The notes beneath the pieces are model-generated. The model saw only the letters and a list, made by a program, of their open reading frames with translations. It made no database searches and was not told where the DNA came from. Shown here in pieces: positions 1 through 14,600 of a stretch of 64,000 nucleotides of DNA. Origin of the DNA: Lingula anatina (taxonomy: Eukaryota > Brachiopoda > Lingulata > Lingulida > Lingulidae); the NCBI RefSeq assembly GCF_001039355.2, contig NW_019775820.1, positions 114,609-178,608 of the forward strand, given 5' to 3'. Numbering within the stretch: position 1 is the first letter of the stretch; every line of letters starts with the position of its first letter. Both the position numbers and the translations under genes were made by a program.

Positions 1-2181
1 AGATCACAAATACAAGTTCGCCTGTGATGTGTTTATTTGTTGCATTTGTGTATAACTGTCAATAAAATGCAATGATTTTGTGAAAATTTCAACTTATATG
101 TTGTCCATTTTAATACTTTCTTTTGTCATCTTTCCTGTCATTTAAGTCGGATCTGATCACAATGAAACTTACATTTTGTGAATGCTATCCATTAGTTTCT
201 ATAGCATCATTTTCATAAGTAAATAAATGAAGAAAATTAACCTTATGATCAAACTCGAGCCTTTTGAATTAGTTACTATAAATTTAGTGAAATTAAATCA
301 AAGATGCAGGCAAGTCTAATGTTCTGATATGGCATCCATCCAATGTGTAAGTTCAGCTATTTTTCAAGTAAAGAAATCGCTGCTCTACTTCCTTGTGGAC
401 TCCATATTTTAACCCCACCTCAAGGCAGATCTCGTAAAATCACGTGGAAACTTGGTCTTCTCGTTGAGAACCCGGACAGCCTCTATTCAGAGCAGTGTTC
501 GGTAGGTTGGTGAACCGAAAGAAATGCAACAGTCACAAATTGACCCAAACAGACAGCTAATATCCTAGTTATTAAATGTCTGTAACAATTAAATGCATCC
601 ATAACAATTAAATACAGCTCAAACGTCAATGTTCTTCCTTTGGTCTAGTGGAAGACTTTGGTCTCAAACTGGCCTTCTGACCTCTCAGAAATCCCCAACC
701 TTCTGTTAGGCAAAGGAGAAAATATTTTATTCAAGTATACGTATGTGTTAAGTTCTACCAGTCGTATGGAAAAAGCCAAAAAATGTCGCATTACTTTTGT
801 GAAAGCAGAGAATGAAGAAAACTGAGATTATTATGTCCATAAACTTTATTTACACTTGTTACTTGCTAATAAGTTTTCCAAATAACATTTTACCTGGCTA
901 AGTAACTTTAATTTCAACATCTTTTATCATTCTCCTAAAAGCATATATAGAAGCTTAATAATGAAAATATGTTTTCTAACATTTATTTAATTAATAATCA
1001 ATATCTACTTTATTTATGAAAAAGACTTATTTGGCTGATAATGACAATGACGATGTAAATAGAGAAATAGCTGTGCTCATGAATTGACTTGCAAATGCAT
1101 GGGAAAAAAAAACATTCACACCATGATGAAAAAAAATTGTACAAAACAAAATATTATTTCTATTAAAAGGAATATATCTTTTGAATATCATTCAGCCCAT
1201 ATTAGTTCACACAGCAACTAATTTGCATATCACTTCTGAAGCTAGTTTTATGCAACTTAATCCACTGTTTTTTAAGTACATGTGCATTCAATATCACAAA
1301 TTTTTACCTAAAAATGCACTCCATTTTAAACTTCTGCAAGTCTTATAATACATACTTAATTCATACTGTATATGCATCTGTTTTAAATACATTCTTTGTG
1401 TTTGGTAAACTCGAATGGTACATAATGGCTTTATTCTCTAATATGCTTCATTTCACAAGATCATTTCAATGTCAATCGCTGGCAATATCATGCCACAGAG
1501 CAATGGGAAATTCTTCGAAAAGCACTGAAACTGAAGGCAGTTGAGGAAGCATGAATGATGCTTGAACTAAGGGAAAATGACAGGTCTGCCAAGCATTAGT
1601 TTTATAAATAACCTTTCTGCAAAATTGTTTTTTCAATGAAGATATTACATAAACAATGTCTAAATCTCCTGAGAACTTGATCTGTCCATGTTTTCTGCTA
1701 AATTGATTAGACGAGGGCCAGCTTTAATATACATCAGGCGCCCCTTCATATAGATATGATCAGTCATAAATCAAAACCCACAGAATGCTGAAAAAGTTGG
1801 GTCAATACTCACATTTCAAGAAATAGATTTTTTTAATAATGGCTCTTGCCAGCATCGGTAATAATATATGACCTCCTGAACTAACATTAAAATCACCACA
1901 TTTTAATGACTTCATGCATTAAACCACACTACCCTCGCTTAAAAGATACTTTGACATTCATCAAACATTTAAGGACAAAAAAATTGAATCGAAAGAGTTT
2001 CAATCACAATAATTATGATTTCTTAGATGCCTTTCTTTTTGTATATCAATATGATTTGATTGATAAGTTTTTCGTAAATTTTGAACATTGCCTCGTCCTT
2101 TTAACTGTAGTATTTCAGTTTCCTAAAGGATCTGTGCAATTTAAGCAAAAAAGTAACACTCTTCATGACTGCTTAGAACAT
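1..2181. other. Non-coding flank at window start
   Basis: AT-rich sequence with no credible coding exon on either strand. The stretch next to 2181 is probably 3' UTR of the minus-strand PPxY membrane-protein gene. No RNA gene or repeat family was recognised here. Confidence 0.5.
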
Positions 2182-4302
2182 TTAATTGTTTGCCTGGTTA
2201 TATTCAACTGTGTACATAGGTAATTCTGCCACAGCTTCTGTGTATGTTGGTGGTGATATGACTCCAGTCTGGGGGTCCACATGGGTGAAGACTTGGACAG
2301 CATATTCTCCCTGTACAACTGATACTGCAGCCTCATATGATGGGGGCAAGTCACTTGTGTCTCTGCCACCTGGGATCAAACCAGAGTTGCAAATATGAAA
2401 CTGCATGATGAACACACAATTAAGCCATCCGAGAATTGTCTTTCTATCACAGATATTCATGCACATATACAATCTGACATATAATTGTGGTATATGATGG
2501 AAGATTGAAAAACGAATTATACTGATGTGTTGATAAAACCAATTAAGGGTGACGTGTTGACACCCGTCAGCACCCACTTCCTCATCAGAGCAGAAATATT
2601 AAATAAGTACCAAAAGAGTAAATGGTCTGTAATAGTCAATAAAGCAAAGCATGTATTTTTTATATAGCATAATATGTCAAATTCTAAATCCCTCAGTTTA
2701 AACATGCTGCCGCCAATAGTGCACAATAATATACAACAAGCAGCTACAGCGTAGCCACTTGATTCGTCTTATCTAATTTGGAAGGAAATCAATACAACTC
2801 AAGTTGGAAACCATTCAGAATGCTCTCCAAGTATTTTATTGAAGCAGTCTTGTGATAAAATCAAAGGAAAACTGTAGTGCAAAGAGCTCTGGTTTCAGGT
2901 TTACCTGTGGCTCTCCTGCGTGAAGCACTTCTCCTCCCAGAGTTCTGACGCCACTTCTGAGAAATCATCAACCTTCCCAGGATAGCACCAATGAGCACAA
3001 TGATCACCCCACAAACTGAAAATAAAAGTACATGTACCTGATCAGAAACAACCTCTGAAAAAACAAGAGGAATGCTCTTTTTATGCATGTGTGGCAACAT
3101 GCAGAGATAGCAAGGCATATTAGACGGATTGGGAGGGGGGGGAGAATTTGTAACCACTTTTGTTGTAGACATAATTACTATATTCACTTTTTTCTGTTAC
3201 AGCCTTTCATTCAAATTCTGTTTCAGTATGTTTTATATGTAATCTGATCACATTCTTGAAAGTGCATAATTTAGCAGGATACATCTGACATGAGGTACAG
3301 CCCCAAAGAATACAAAAAAGGTCTTGTATTGAATCCTATGGTCCCCTGCATATAACTGTTTAATTTTCCTGTCAAAAGTGATAAAAAACAATTGATGTTT
3401 CCTTTCTAAGGTGTCAAATTATATTTGACATGATAGCCAAGAGGTGAAGGGCCAGCAATTTACAAAATGTATATCAATTACCCTAAATCAGCAACATTTT
3501 TTCAAGTTAGCTGATTTAAAAAATGCACATGCTGTAGTTAATACAACTTGCTATAAAACGTCTTTTTTTTTTTACAAAATGATTAAACCACTCAAAATTA
3601 CACTTTAAATATGCACATTTTTGACAGAAAGGAAAAAAATAAAATAATGTGTAAATCTTTAGATGTTTGGATCAAAATAAGAAAATGGTTCTGCAAACTG
3701 ATTGTATTTCTCCAGTTTTGTGTAAAGAACTGCATATTGTGCTTAGATCAAGCTCCATTTAAATCTTATCCTATTGGTGTTACTCATTAACTCTATAACC
3801 CTTCATAACATTTCTTAACAGTTATCAGAAATCTGTACTTACCAATTCCTATTACACAAAACACAAAAGGTAATGGTGAACCATCATAATCCCTCCAGTT
3901 GACCGTATAAACTGTTCCCACACTTCCAAGAATAACAAATATTACTCCCAGGAATCCAAAAAATACAAAAGCCAACACCAGCTTTAACCAGAACTTTTTA
4001 TCAGCATCTATGTCTGACTTAGGTGTCCTTGCTCTGGTTGGTTGATAGGAGGTGGTGGCCCCTCTCTGTGGTCTAACAGAAATACCATCATTCCGCCTTT
4101 GCTGCCTTAAGGGACTTGATATTACAACTGGGTCTGGTGTTACTGTAGTGTTGTCTCGCTGTTGTTGCTGATGATCTTGTCGTTGTTGGTGTTCATTGTC
4201 ACTGACCTGTGAAGTCTGCTGTTGCTGTTGTTGTTGCTGCTGCTGGCAAGGAGTTTCCATTTGAAGTTTCACTTGCTGCAGCTGGATTTCCTGGCTTGCC
4301 AT
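2182..4302 (-). CDS. Two-TM protein with Gln-rich N-terminus and two PPxY motifs
   Basis: Three exons on the minus strand: 4302-3843, 3015-2905 and 2369-2182. GT-AG borders and phases agree and give 252 aa. The start at 4302 (MASQEIQLQQ) is preferred; an in-frame ATG at 4320 would add six residues. The N-terminus is glutamine-rich with a run of about ten Gln, followed by a basic Ser/Thr/Pro-rich linker. Two hydrophobic segments follow: LVLAFVFFGFLGVIFVILG, and a second that spans the exon 1/2 junction (PFVFCVIGIG then VCGVIIVLIGAILG). A short basic loop and a tail with PPSY and PPTY follow. PPxY motifs are ligands of WW domains, for example NEDD4-family ubiquitin ligases, so a membrane adaptor or trafficking role is possible (inference). 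The family was not recognised. The gene is divergent from WBP2, another PPxY protein. Confidence 0.75.
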
Positions 4303-4320
4303 TTGATTACATATATGCAA

Positions 4321-5789
4321 AGATTGCTGAGGCAGATTTACTTAACAGTGGCTCCACTTAGAGAATACTTCAGCAAATTGACAGGAAGACCTTATCTTTT
4401 TGATCCAATCAGACGCATAGCAGCTTTAACCCTATAGCTGAGTACTGGCTAACATCCAGGCCTAAAATAGAACAAGTAAAATCCTCTCATGTATCACAAA
4501 ATAATTCATCCCTTAAAACGGAACTTTACAATAACTTCAACTGTAATTCCATCTGTAAAAGCTTAACTATTACTGATTTGTAGTAGCACCTCTGATACTG
4601 TTAATGTATGGTTTATAAAAACATTATCACAATGGTTTACTGTTTCATCCACTTCCTCACATTTCTAGCTTATCGTATTCTTAACAAAACACCACATGCA
4701 GCTAAGAGCAATAAAATCACATGTCAATCTGGAGTTAGACTAATTAGCCAACCAACTTTAAAATAACAACAAAGGCTGTATTGTTTTGAAGATTGTTTTG
4801 TTCCATCTTTGAATATCAACTTAAATGTTCAGACTTAAAAATAAATTGAATCTGATCACTGAAAATATTTAAAAAATATTCTATACTGATATTTCCTTTT
4901 TTTCGTTTTTTTCAATTTGTATTTTGTACAAACACACAAAGTTCAACACAAATATGCACAGCAACCAATGTGGTCCATGCATATAATATGACAAATAATT
5001 TATCACATTTTGAAAGAAACATTTCAAGATCCAGAATATATATACCCGTTTAAAATAGGGTGTAACCACCATTATGTTATCAGGCCCCAATGACATAATT
5101 GTGGCAACATTGATGATCATGCAATCAAAACAATCCAATGCTATCTAAAACATTTTATTAGCAATAACGTGTCATTTGCTTCCTTTTTTAAAGAAAAGGA
5201 ATAGTATATAACCTTAGCAATGTGAAATTAGAAGGTTCATTAAGACACGTGCCTTGTCAATGACTTGCAGTACTAAATACTATTTGTCATTATGCACTTG
5301 ACTTTGTCGCTGTCAACGCTCATATGTCATGACACTGCAAAAATGACACTTGCAAATACACAGTTAAACTAAATTAAAATACATAGTAGGTAGACACAAT
5401 CTATTTTGGAAGAATTATTTACGAAACCTAAAAGGCTAGAAGAGTTTAATTTTACCGTAACCACTTGCAAACATCCTCTGTTTACATTATGAATACTCAG
5501 TTTCCGACGCCGACACAGCACGGATTGGCTCCGCACACAGGATAAATGTGTTTACATAAATTATGCTAGGACATTTCCCGTCAGGGTCACCTTTTACTCT
5601 CAAATACATCTAGGTTAATTCTCTTGAAAATAGCAGTAGTATGGTACAATTAGAAACCATAGTTTATTATTATAATCTCTATCTAAGAATTTTAATGTTC
5701 ATTTTGGGCGGTGACTTTGTTTTTGTGAGTTAGCATAAAATATGTTTAGAGAGTATAAAGTTGACGTCATATGTTTTGGGGAATCCATC
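4321..5789. promoter_or_regulatory. Divergent intergenic region, PPxY gene / WBP2
   Basis: No coding exon is visible. The interval separates the start codons of two divergent genes and must hold both promoters. An inverted CCAAT box (ATTGG) lies in the more GC-rich stretch near 5500-5530, which is the best candidate core-promoter area for WBP2. No TATA box was confidently placed. Confidence 0.4.
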
Positions 5790-8363
5790 ATGTCGCTAAA
5801 TACTGCACATGCAAACGGCGGAGTACTCATTTACTGTGGTGAACGGTGAGACATATATTGATATTCGTTATATAAGCTGTGTATGATTTAATTAACTGGG
5901 TTTTAAAATTTACATGTCGATTACATGTTATCACGAGGTATTCGAAATGCTTGAGACAAACTTTGTAGACGCGGAAATGACGACGTCATACATGTAGTCA
6001 TACTCACAGACTTGTAAAAAGTAGTAAAAACCCATATTGACATCAAATGATCAGCTTTTCAGATTGTTCATAATTATTACATGTTACGGTCGAGATTCCC
6101 GTAGCATACAAGCCCTTCTAATCATGTGCAGAAAGCTATCCTTGGCATTGGAATAAGGAAGCTAGAGTAGGAATGACAATGTCAATGATAATTAGGAGAG
6201 AACATCCTGTTTTTAGCATTAAAGAAAAGACATAGATAAACATGCAGTTATCAATGCGAAATATGTTCAAAATCGCACTTATTATTTTATTGTACCCAAA
6301 TCTTATACTAGTACACAGCCTCGTTAATGTAAGTAGAGGTGATTTTTTAGTATCTCTTTTACTTCATATTGGAATTACTTACACAGTAGTTTTAAAAATA
6401 CAATATTTCTGATATGCCAGGATCCTGATCTACTATGATAATGTTGAAGTCTCACTAGAATCCGAGGGAGGTCCAGTTCCACAGTTCAAAGGCAATAAGA
6501 AGGGGCGCCTATATTTGACAACTCACCGGGTAAACTTGGATGTTGTCATAAAAAAAGTCTTGGATTATCATCCTTTACCATAGTTTTAACTTTTGATCAG
6601 AGCTTAAACTTGTCCCTTTTTCACATCTTAGTAACATCCACCTAAGCACAGTCACTGGCAAATGATATCAGCTTTTTGATCTTATATTCTTTCACAGATA
6701 TGTCAAATATAGCCTTCACTAGAATAATTTGAAACTATATTATGAGCTTCCTCTCGTTACAGTAGTAATATTAATAAGTATTAATGATTATTCTTATTAT
6801 TTTAGGTGATATTTAACAACCGCAACAACAAAGATGTTCTTCAATCATTCAGTATGCCATTTTTCTGCATGAAACAGCTTGAGCTGGAACAGCCTGTGTT
6901 TGGAGCAAATTATATCAAAGGCAAAGTAGTGGCAGAGCAAAATGGTAAGCTGCAGCATACCTTGTTATTATTTACTAGTTTGTAACTGCGATTTCTGACT
7001 AGGTTAACTTGCATTATGTTTATATTGTATATATTTAATGAAGAATGTCTTTGTTTTATTAGGAAACTGGCAGGGAATTGCTAAATTTAAGATGTGGTTC
7101 AACAGTGGAGGTGCCATTGAGTTTGGTCAGGCAATGTTGGAAGCAGGGAGGCTTGGTAAGTTATTGAGATGTATTTCTATTGGGAGATAACAAGGTTGAT
7201 AAAAAATCTAATGTAGATTGAAAGTTATATATATATAAATTATATATCTGAATGCATATGATGCTTTGCAGATCCGTCAATTTTTAAGACCCTTGATGAT
7301 ATTTTTGTAGGTTAATTATGCATGATAGATTGAATTGCAATAATCCAAGGGTAGTTGATAATAAGTAATTTGTTACACATAGAACAAATGACAAATAATT
7401 TTGTTTATTAAAATTATAAGTGAAAGCCAATCATGTCAGTGTCTTGTGAGCAGAGTGGTAAAAACAAAGGTATGTTCAAATTTTGCAGCAAACAGAAACA
7501 GGCCCCCTCAACCACCCCCATACTTCCCACCAGCTGGGCCATTTTACCAGGCACCACCCCCTGCGTATGCACCCCCAGGGGAACCACTTTATGGATTTGT
7601 ACCTTATCAGACATTCCCAACAGCCCCACCAGGTAAATATAATTTTTTTTTTCAATTTCAGTTTAATACTAGATCTATATTTATCATGTGGCTGGTATTT
7701 TTCCAATGTTATGGGTAAATTAACTTAGGTATATAGACTTCAGTACAGCAAAGCAGTTACATCTTGATAAAAATGGAAAAGCATTAATGCAGAATAAACT
7801 GTGTAATTGTAAGTATTACCGTAGTAAAATGTTGTAATTCAACTTCATAATGACATATTAGAGTCAATTTCTTAACAGATACATTTTGTGTAAACTTTTG
7901 CCTACTTTTCACTTTAAGACCTAGCTGCTCTGTTCAACATGTTTGTATTGTGTTTCAGCTGATGGTGTCTATATGACAGAGGCACCACCCCCATATCCAG
8001 GTATTGACCCCAACCTGAGACCACCACCATATCCTCCCCAGCAAAACAACTCTGCAGGTAAGTACATGAATTCTACGAAAGTCCTGACCAGTATAGTGGA
8101 TCCTAGTTTAACATTATGAACAGCTGTGTTTGTGTCCAGCACATACCCTGTATATAATAGCAACCTGTCCTCTATATCCTCAGCTGGGGAAAGTTCAAGT
8201 CTGATATGTGTTCTTTGTAATTTTAGATGCCAAGGCAGCTGAAGCAGCAGCAAGTGCTTACAATGGTGCCTACTATGATCCAGGCAACCCACATAATGTT
8301 TACATGCCTCCTCCACAGGGGGCACCACCAGCATACTCGGAGGCGGCAAAGAAATACGACTAA
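5790..8363 (+). CDS. WBP2: WW domain-binding protein 2 (WBP2)
   Basis: Seven exons: 5790-5845, 6421-6529, 6806-6944, 7063-7155, 7489-7632, 7959-8057 and 8227-8363. All junctions are GT-AG and the total is 258 aa, close to the vertebrate length of about 260. The first four exons encode the GRAM-type domain, with the conserved stretch [13 protein letters not shown] and [11 protein letters not shown]. The rest is Pro/Tyr-rich with several PPPY/PPAY motifs that bind WW domains. The signature [11 protein letters not shown]...NPHNVYMP near the C-terminus is nearly identical to vertebrate WBP2 and makes the call firm. WBP2 is a cytoplasmic/nuclear adaptor and coactivator that binds YAP/TAZ and NEDD4-family WW domains (family knowledge). 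The start was chosen because the exon begins MSLN... as in the family. Confidence 0.96.
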
Positions 8364-9024
8364 TTAATGATTTGGATGGATGAAGACGAAGCAGGCCTTC
8401 AAATAACTAAACTAAATGTTCAGTGAAACAAAAAGACTGAAAGAGCATTGTCGTTTATTTCAGTTGGAATTTTGAAACTATTTATCAATTTGTCATTTTT
8501 TTCTCAAACTGGTTTGGGTTTTAGTTAGATATTAATATCATAGATATTAATGTCACTTAGATTGGAATGGGTAGTTTGTTGTTGTGGAAGTGAATTTTTA
8601 CCTAATGCATCAAAAAAGTTGATTCTTATAAGGTAAATTGTAATTTTATTTTTATTCATAAGAACTGTAAATATTCATTAACTTCATCTGATCATTTATT
8701 ATTTCGTTGTTGTAATATAGACAAGTGCAATTTTGTAAAGGAAGGTGTAGCATCTTTCAAAATTCTTGCAAAAGATCAAGACAGTTGATAGATCCAAGAA
8801 GTATAAAAGCAGATCAATACTAACATGCTTATATGATTTTACAACTTGGTAGCAGTGAAACCAATAATAATACATATGTTGAAGTTATTTAATTGTGAAA
8901 AGATCTAAAAGTAGGAGTGAATTTAAGCACAAATTTATTTCAAAACCAGTGTACAGTGATAGCATTTGCCAGTGGATGAGGCACATTTTGACCTTTCATA
9001 TATGTACATATAGCCAAGATATCT

Positions 9025-9030
9025 AATAAA
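9025..9030 (+). terminator. Candidate poly(A) signal for WBP2
   Basis: Canonical AATAAA about 660 bp after the WBP2 stop. Another AATAAA lies near 9214, so the site actually used is uncertain. Confidence 0.35.
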
Positions 9031-10456
9031 CCTATTTATTATGCATGTGTTAAAATATGATGTTTATTTAAATCTTATGGTAGGCTGAAGGGCTTGTAAA
9101 TATGTTCTCAGCTTGTTTGGAAAACCTGAAGATGTAAAGTAATTTGCTTGATTTTTGGTTGGACTTCTTTAAAATACAAATTCTAACAAGGCGACAAAGT
9201 TCTCTTCTGTACAAATAAATGACAAGACTGATGGAAACCGTAACATTAAAACTTTTGCAGTAAAAATTATGAACAACTAATTTAATGATGAAATTACAAT
9301 TTTGACACGTTTAACAGCATAATCTACACCAATTTTAAATGATGTACTACTGTTCCTGCTGACATTCAAAAAATGTTACTAGCACAAGGACAGGTACCCT
9401 CTAAATAACTGGCCACTAACATCTTTACATAAGCCAAAGTATTATCAAGTGTTCATAAACACTTTTTGTTCCATTTGTTTTAAATATTTTAAATGTTATG
9501 TTTTAAATTAATGATCAAGTTTCTGTTTCCCATGAGCTTCAAAGGAAAAATTATGGACCATCAAATGTGGAGAGCATTGCCTAGGCCTACCCTTTTGCTT
9601 AAACTAATTGTAAAAGATGTAAAATTTTGGTTTGGTACTAGGGTTCAGGGATCTATCAGCTGGTGGGTTTATAGGCCCTACTGAGATTTATGGGAACGTG
9701 CATCTTTTGGTACATATAGATGCATTGAAGTATTGGGAAACGTTTCTATCACTAATCTATTGGTATGGGTGTCTATCAAGATGTTTTCATGATCTCTTCT
9801 AACACAATGGGTGGACTTCATCCATCGTCACTTGATGCATTCCTGTGTTAACCTCATTGAGATTGTCACCGATTGCAAAATGCGTACATCTCATTTCTCT
9901 ATGGCCCAGAATATTCATTACTTGGTAATATTGGTCTTTTGTTCCTTTTAGAACAATGATTCATGAGAAAAAGACTGATGTACAATAAGATATGTCTGTT
10001 GGCTTTCATTTTAGCTATTTAAGGAAACGTTTAAATGTAAGAAGAGTGAAAAAAATAAGTTTTCATGGATGCATGTTTCAACAACTAGAGACAAAAAGAT
10101 TGCTTCCTACCACTTCAAATAGCATGACAAATTCCAGGCAACTTGAACATTAAAAAAAAGATCAAGGTGAATTTTTCCCAGCAGAAAGATAATTTACGTA
10201 ACATCATCATGAAGGATTTTCAAGCAGAAATATCATGGAATAAAAAATACTTGTGCATCTGTACCATGCAGTTTTTGATTTTCCTCTCCAGCTGTCAAAT
10301 AAAAATTCAATTCTCAAGTTTTTACCTTTATGGTGTTAAAATAGAAAGTGCAAGTTCTCTAAAATAAACCAGTAATCTTATCTTCCCAAAAACGTAGATC
10401 TAGGATTACAGAGTGAAATGAGACGGGGCAAGAACCTCAATGTGTAAATAATGATG

Positions 10457-10462
10457 TTTATT
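10457..10462 (-). terminator. Candidate poly(A) signal for sidekick
   Basis: AATAAA on the minus strand, about 1.2 kb after the sidekick stop codon. Assigned by position and motif only. Confidence 0.3.
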
Positions 10463-11655
10463 TCACAATGCAATGATGAAATGTATATATATTATGTACA
10501 TTTATGAGATGTACCTTATATAGATGAATAGGTAAAAGAAATCTGGGTTTATAAAGCATTGCCAGGTTAACTTACAGATAAAGCTGTCCTTAAAAGAGGT
10601 ACATAAAATGTGTCTGTAGAGAAAAAGCTTTAGCACCTGTACACATACAAATATTGTGTACTTCTCTAAAATGCAATTTAAATATTTTCAAATCATGATA
10701 TAATGTCGAATGAAAGAAACACATTCAATGTGCATATACACACTGCTCAATAATTCTAATAGCATGTACATCTTTCATTTACTCAATTTGTGTACTAAAA
10801 GTTAAATTCAATAATGAATGTAAAAAGTTGATACAGTGGTACATGTTAGGAAATTCTTCTACAGCATGAAAAGGAAAATCATTTAGAGTAGAAAACAACT
10901 GCAGCCACACATGCATTTAAATAAGCTTATTCAACCACAACATAACCAACTTGTATAAAAAAATATTTAAATACACAGTAGTCCATGGATATGTACAACA
11001 AATGTTGATATGCATGTGTAACTGGTCTCGCGATGATACCTTTCACGATGTATCACCTCTTTGCATAGATCTCTAGTTATTTTGATGTGTGCTTTTTAAA
11101 ACAATCACAGTTCTTTTCAAATCTAATAGAACAGTTACTTTAATGGCAATGCTATGTAGCCTCCCCCTCCACTTCTTACATTTCAGTTAAGCTATATTGT
11201 CTAAGTTTACTTGCTGAGTTGTCTTCTTTTATCACATAAGTAGTGTACAGTCAGACTAAAAATACTACCTCTATACTACATATGTTGATTTTAAAATAAG
11301 ATATGTAATGTTCATATCTGTACAGTTTGAATGAAAAACATGACTCTGTCAACTTTGTATTTACCACCTCTGTGCTACTGCATGTAGTTTGCAGTATGAA
11401 CATGAAATGGAAAATAAAACATCTTACATCAATTTATATATATATGCCTTTTTCAAAATACATTGATATTACTGCTTGATGTAGACATGAATCCAGCTTC
11501 ATCTGTGACAGATCCTTCATGACTACAAGTCCTTGAGATCATTGTGCAAAGTTTTGTTAATTATTTCATTAAAAATTTGTTCAGAAACCCATGGCACTTT
11601 AGGAATACTTTATCAAAATAGGACCAGCCTTTTTTGTGCCAGAATGCAGCCAATA

Positions 11656-14600
11656 CTATACAAATGATGAAAAGCCAGGTAATGGTGCCCGAGAACCTGC
11701 CATATTGTTCATAATTATATGACCTCCATTTAGACTCATTGCATAATGGCTACTTTCTTGTTCACTGTCTGTGTAACTGTAGGCTTTACTGTTGGATTTC
11801 TGTCTCTTCCATGACTGTCTAACAGGATCATTGACATAAGGATTAGCTGTCATGAAACTGGAGGACTGGTGTGGCTGAGGGGCTGCCGCCTGGCTTCCCT
11901 TCTCACTAGGTGGCTCACTGTCACTCTCCTGGAGAGGAAAATTAACATTATGTAATTTTTCGGTTTTTATTTTGCAAAAATGACAAAAAACACTGGTTTA
12001 TGAACCTGATATTCTTGAAATCATTGGTCTTTTATGTTTTATTTAAACCTGGATGAGAGGTAGGAAAGCTCAGAACTACTGAAGACATGGATAATATCTA
12101 GATGAAATTTGTCTGTCTAATAAGGATTAATTATTTAAGTATTAGGTTAATATTATTATAAAAAGTTGTATAATAGAATAATTAAATAATATATTATTTT
12201 TACTTGATTGAAATAATCACAAATAACCTCTGGTCATAAAATGAAAACAAAAACAACCCTTTGTAATCATTACCACCAAAATAACTAGATTAAATAAAAT
12301 CTTTTCTAAAATACATAATATATAAACCAAATAAAACTTTGTCATTCCAAAATTTCCTGAAAATGTACAAAAATGAAAAATATATACTTGTAAATGTCTT
12401 CTGTTTTAATACAAGTATGCTATATCTTGTTCTATATTCAAAAAAGTCCTGTTCCAATATAAACCAATGAAGAAAAATCCAAAAGTTCCCATAAAAATTG
12501 TACTTTCTCCATTATGACTGGTTCCTAGCCATATGTCCCAAACTATAAAGGCACATATTCTTTGAATAACTGTCATGCATTCACTCACTCTGGTCACTCA
12601 GACCAAATGTATTTTGGATGTACTGGGTCCAGGGCGACTGTGCCAATATTCCCTCTGGTCACTTGACTCACTGCTACTACTTGACATTTGTAGCTCTAAC
12701 TGTATACATATTATATATAATTATTTCGATAAACCATGAACCCACTTCCATTCATAAGGCATCTTCTGATTTACTTAGCATTTTCAAAGCATGCAGCTTA
12801 AAACAATAGTTCTTCAAAGTTACATCCATGCGTGCCCATTTTGCCTCACCTTATTCATCTATCTCTTTTAAACAAAGACTTGAAATATAATCTAAACTAG
12901 CATTTTCAATAACAGATTCCCATGCAGAAAGAAATTCTTTTAAACACCAAGCTGCTTTCATAATTCACTTCAGCTGTAATCTGTCTCATTTTCATTACAG
13001 TGGAACATGTGTCAAACAGTCTGATTCCTCAGTTGTCCCCTTATACTACAAAGTAAATGCTGCACAACAGAAATGAATGCAAGAATACTCATATCCACAC
13101 CACTTGGCATAAAAAGAAAAAGATAAAAAGCTTACAATGATCTCAAATATTTCCTGGTCTTTTTTTTCCATGCACTACTGAAAATCAACTTACAATGAGA
13201 CTAAAACTTATGTAAACCCCTGCTGCCATCATGTGTCTCTCCACTAAACTCTATTCGAAAAGAAATTGTTAGTGATTTTTAAAAGCAGGTTAGAGGGGAG
13301 AATAACTAAGGGGTGGATCCCTAGATATTTCCTGACAGCCTTCCAAATTTGATCCACCCTCCATTTTTGACCGTCTTCCGACAGAATAAAATTAGATGAC
13401 TGTCAATGTAAATTAAAAATTTTCTGACCATCTTCCAGAAGACCCAGAAGATGGCTTCCATCAGCCCCTGTAACTAGATCAGAATCTCCACACATCTGCT
13501 TATAACAACCCATATAAATAAACCTGCTATCTTACTGCCACAACCAAAAACTTCAAAACCTGTGGACCCTTGCACCTCTCTGTCAGTGCTCTGCTTAAAA
13601 TTTCACAACTTATTTATTTGAATTGGACATTTCAAATTGACAGGTTGAGCTGGTACAATAATAGAGGACAAATAAGTAAGAACAGAAAAGAGACAACTAC
13701 TAATTCCTTTATTTAAAAAAATCAATTTTATAATGTTACATCTACATACAAATACATTCATGTTTATTTCATATTTTATTCGTTCATGTTATTAACATCT
13801 ATATATAAATACCATACCTGTGAGTCTGAGTCAAGATCAGACGGTTTTCCAGAGGTAGTGCTGCTGCCATCTTCATCATAGCCTGGAGGTTTAGACTCCT
13901 CGTCTGAATAGGTGACACTGGCTGGACTGGGACGAGGTGGAGATCTAAGAATAAAAAAGAAAACTATATAACTGCTGGCACTGATTGTATGCAAAGATAA
14001 CCATTCTTCATCATTTACCAGATTTGATACTAGATGTTTGACCCCTTTCTGCATGCTCTTTGTTAACATTTAATGTCAAAGTAGTGAATTAAAATTCTTT
14101 TGCTTATAGTCATCGTATTACTTTCAAAAGCTACTGAATCAAGTTACATATGTTGTCACCATGCTGAAACTGAAAGTAAGATCATACTGGAGAAGTTGGA
14201 ACCAAACATAAAAACTCGACATAAAAACTGAGAGAGCCCTTGAAATAAAATAAAACATATAAATAAATAACCTAGTGGCCCCCATAACACATGTATATAA
14301 ATAGTGGAAGGATATATATTGAAGAATGAAGGAAATCTCATTATCAGATTAATGGAGAAATATTTCCATCACATTCTTTATAAATGATCATTCTCTAAAA
14401 CGCAATCTGTGGTAAAAATCATTTATCATATACATATGTACATGCATATATATTGGGAGATGCTTTTAGTCACTAACAGTTGCTCTGCAATGGATTCTGC
14501 AACATCCCTTATGGCAGCAGTAGAACTGAAATATAGATATCAACTTCACACAAATGTTCTCCAAAACTTTTTTTTATTGATTTACACTTGACTTTTACTC

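Larger units (their letters stand above)
8364..11655. other. Convergent 3' UTR/intergenic region, WBP2 and sidekick
   Basis: No coding exon was found on either strand. Candidate poly(A) signals face each other: AATAAA at 9025-9030 on plus (WBP2 side) and AATAAA (plus-strand tttatt) at 10457-10462 on minus (sidekick side). Both genes probably have long AT-rich 3' UTRs. No RNA gene was recognised. Confidence 0.5.
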
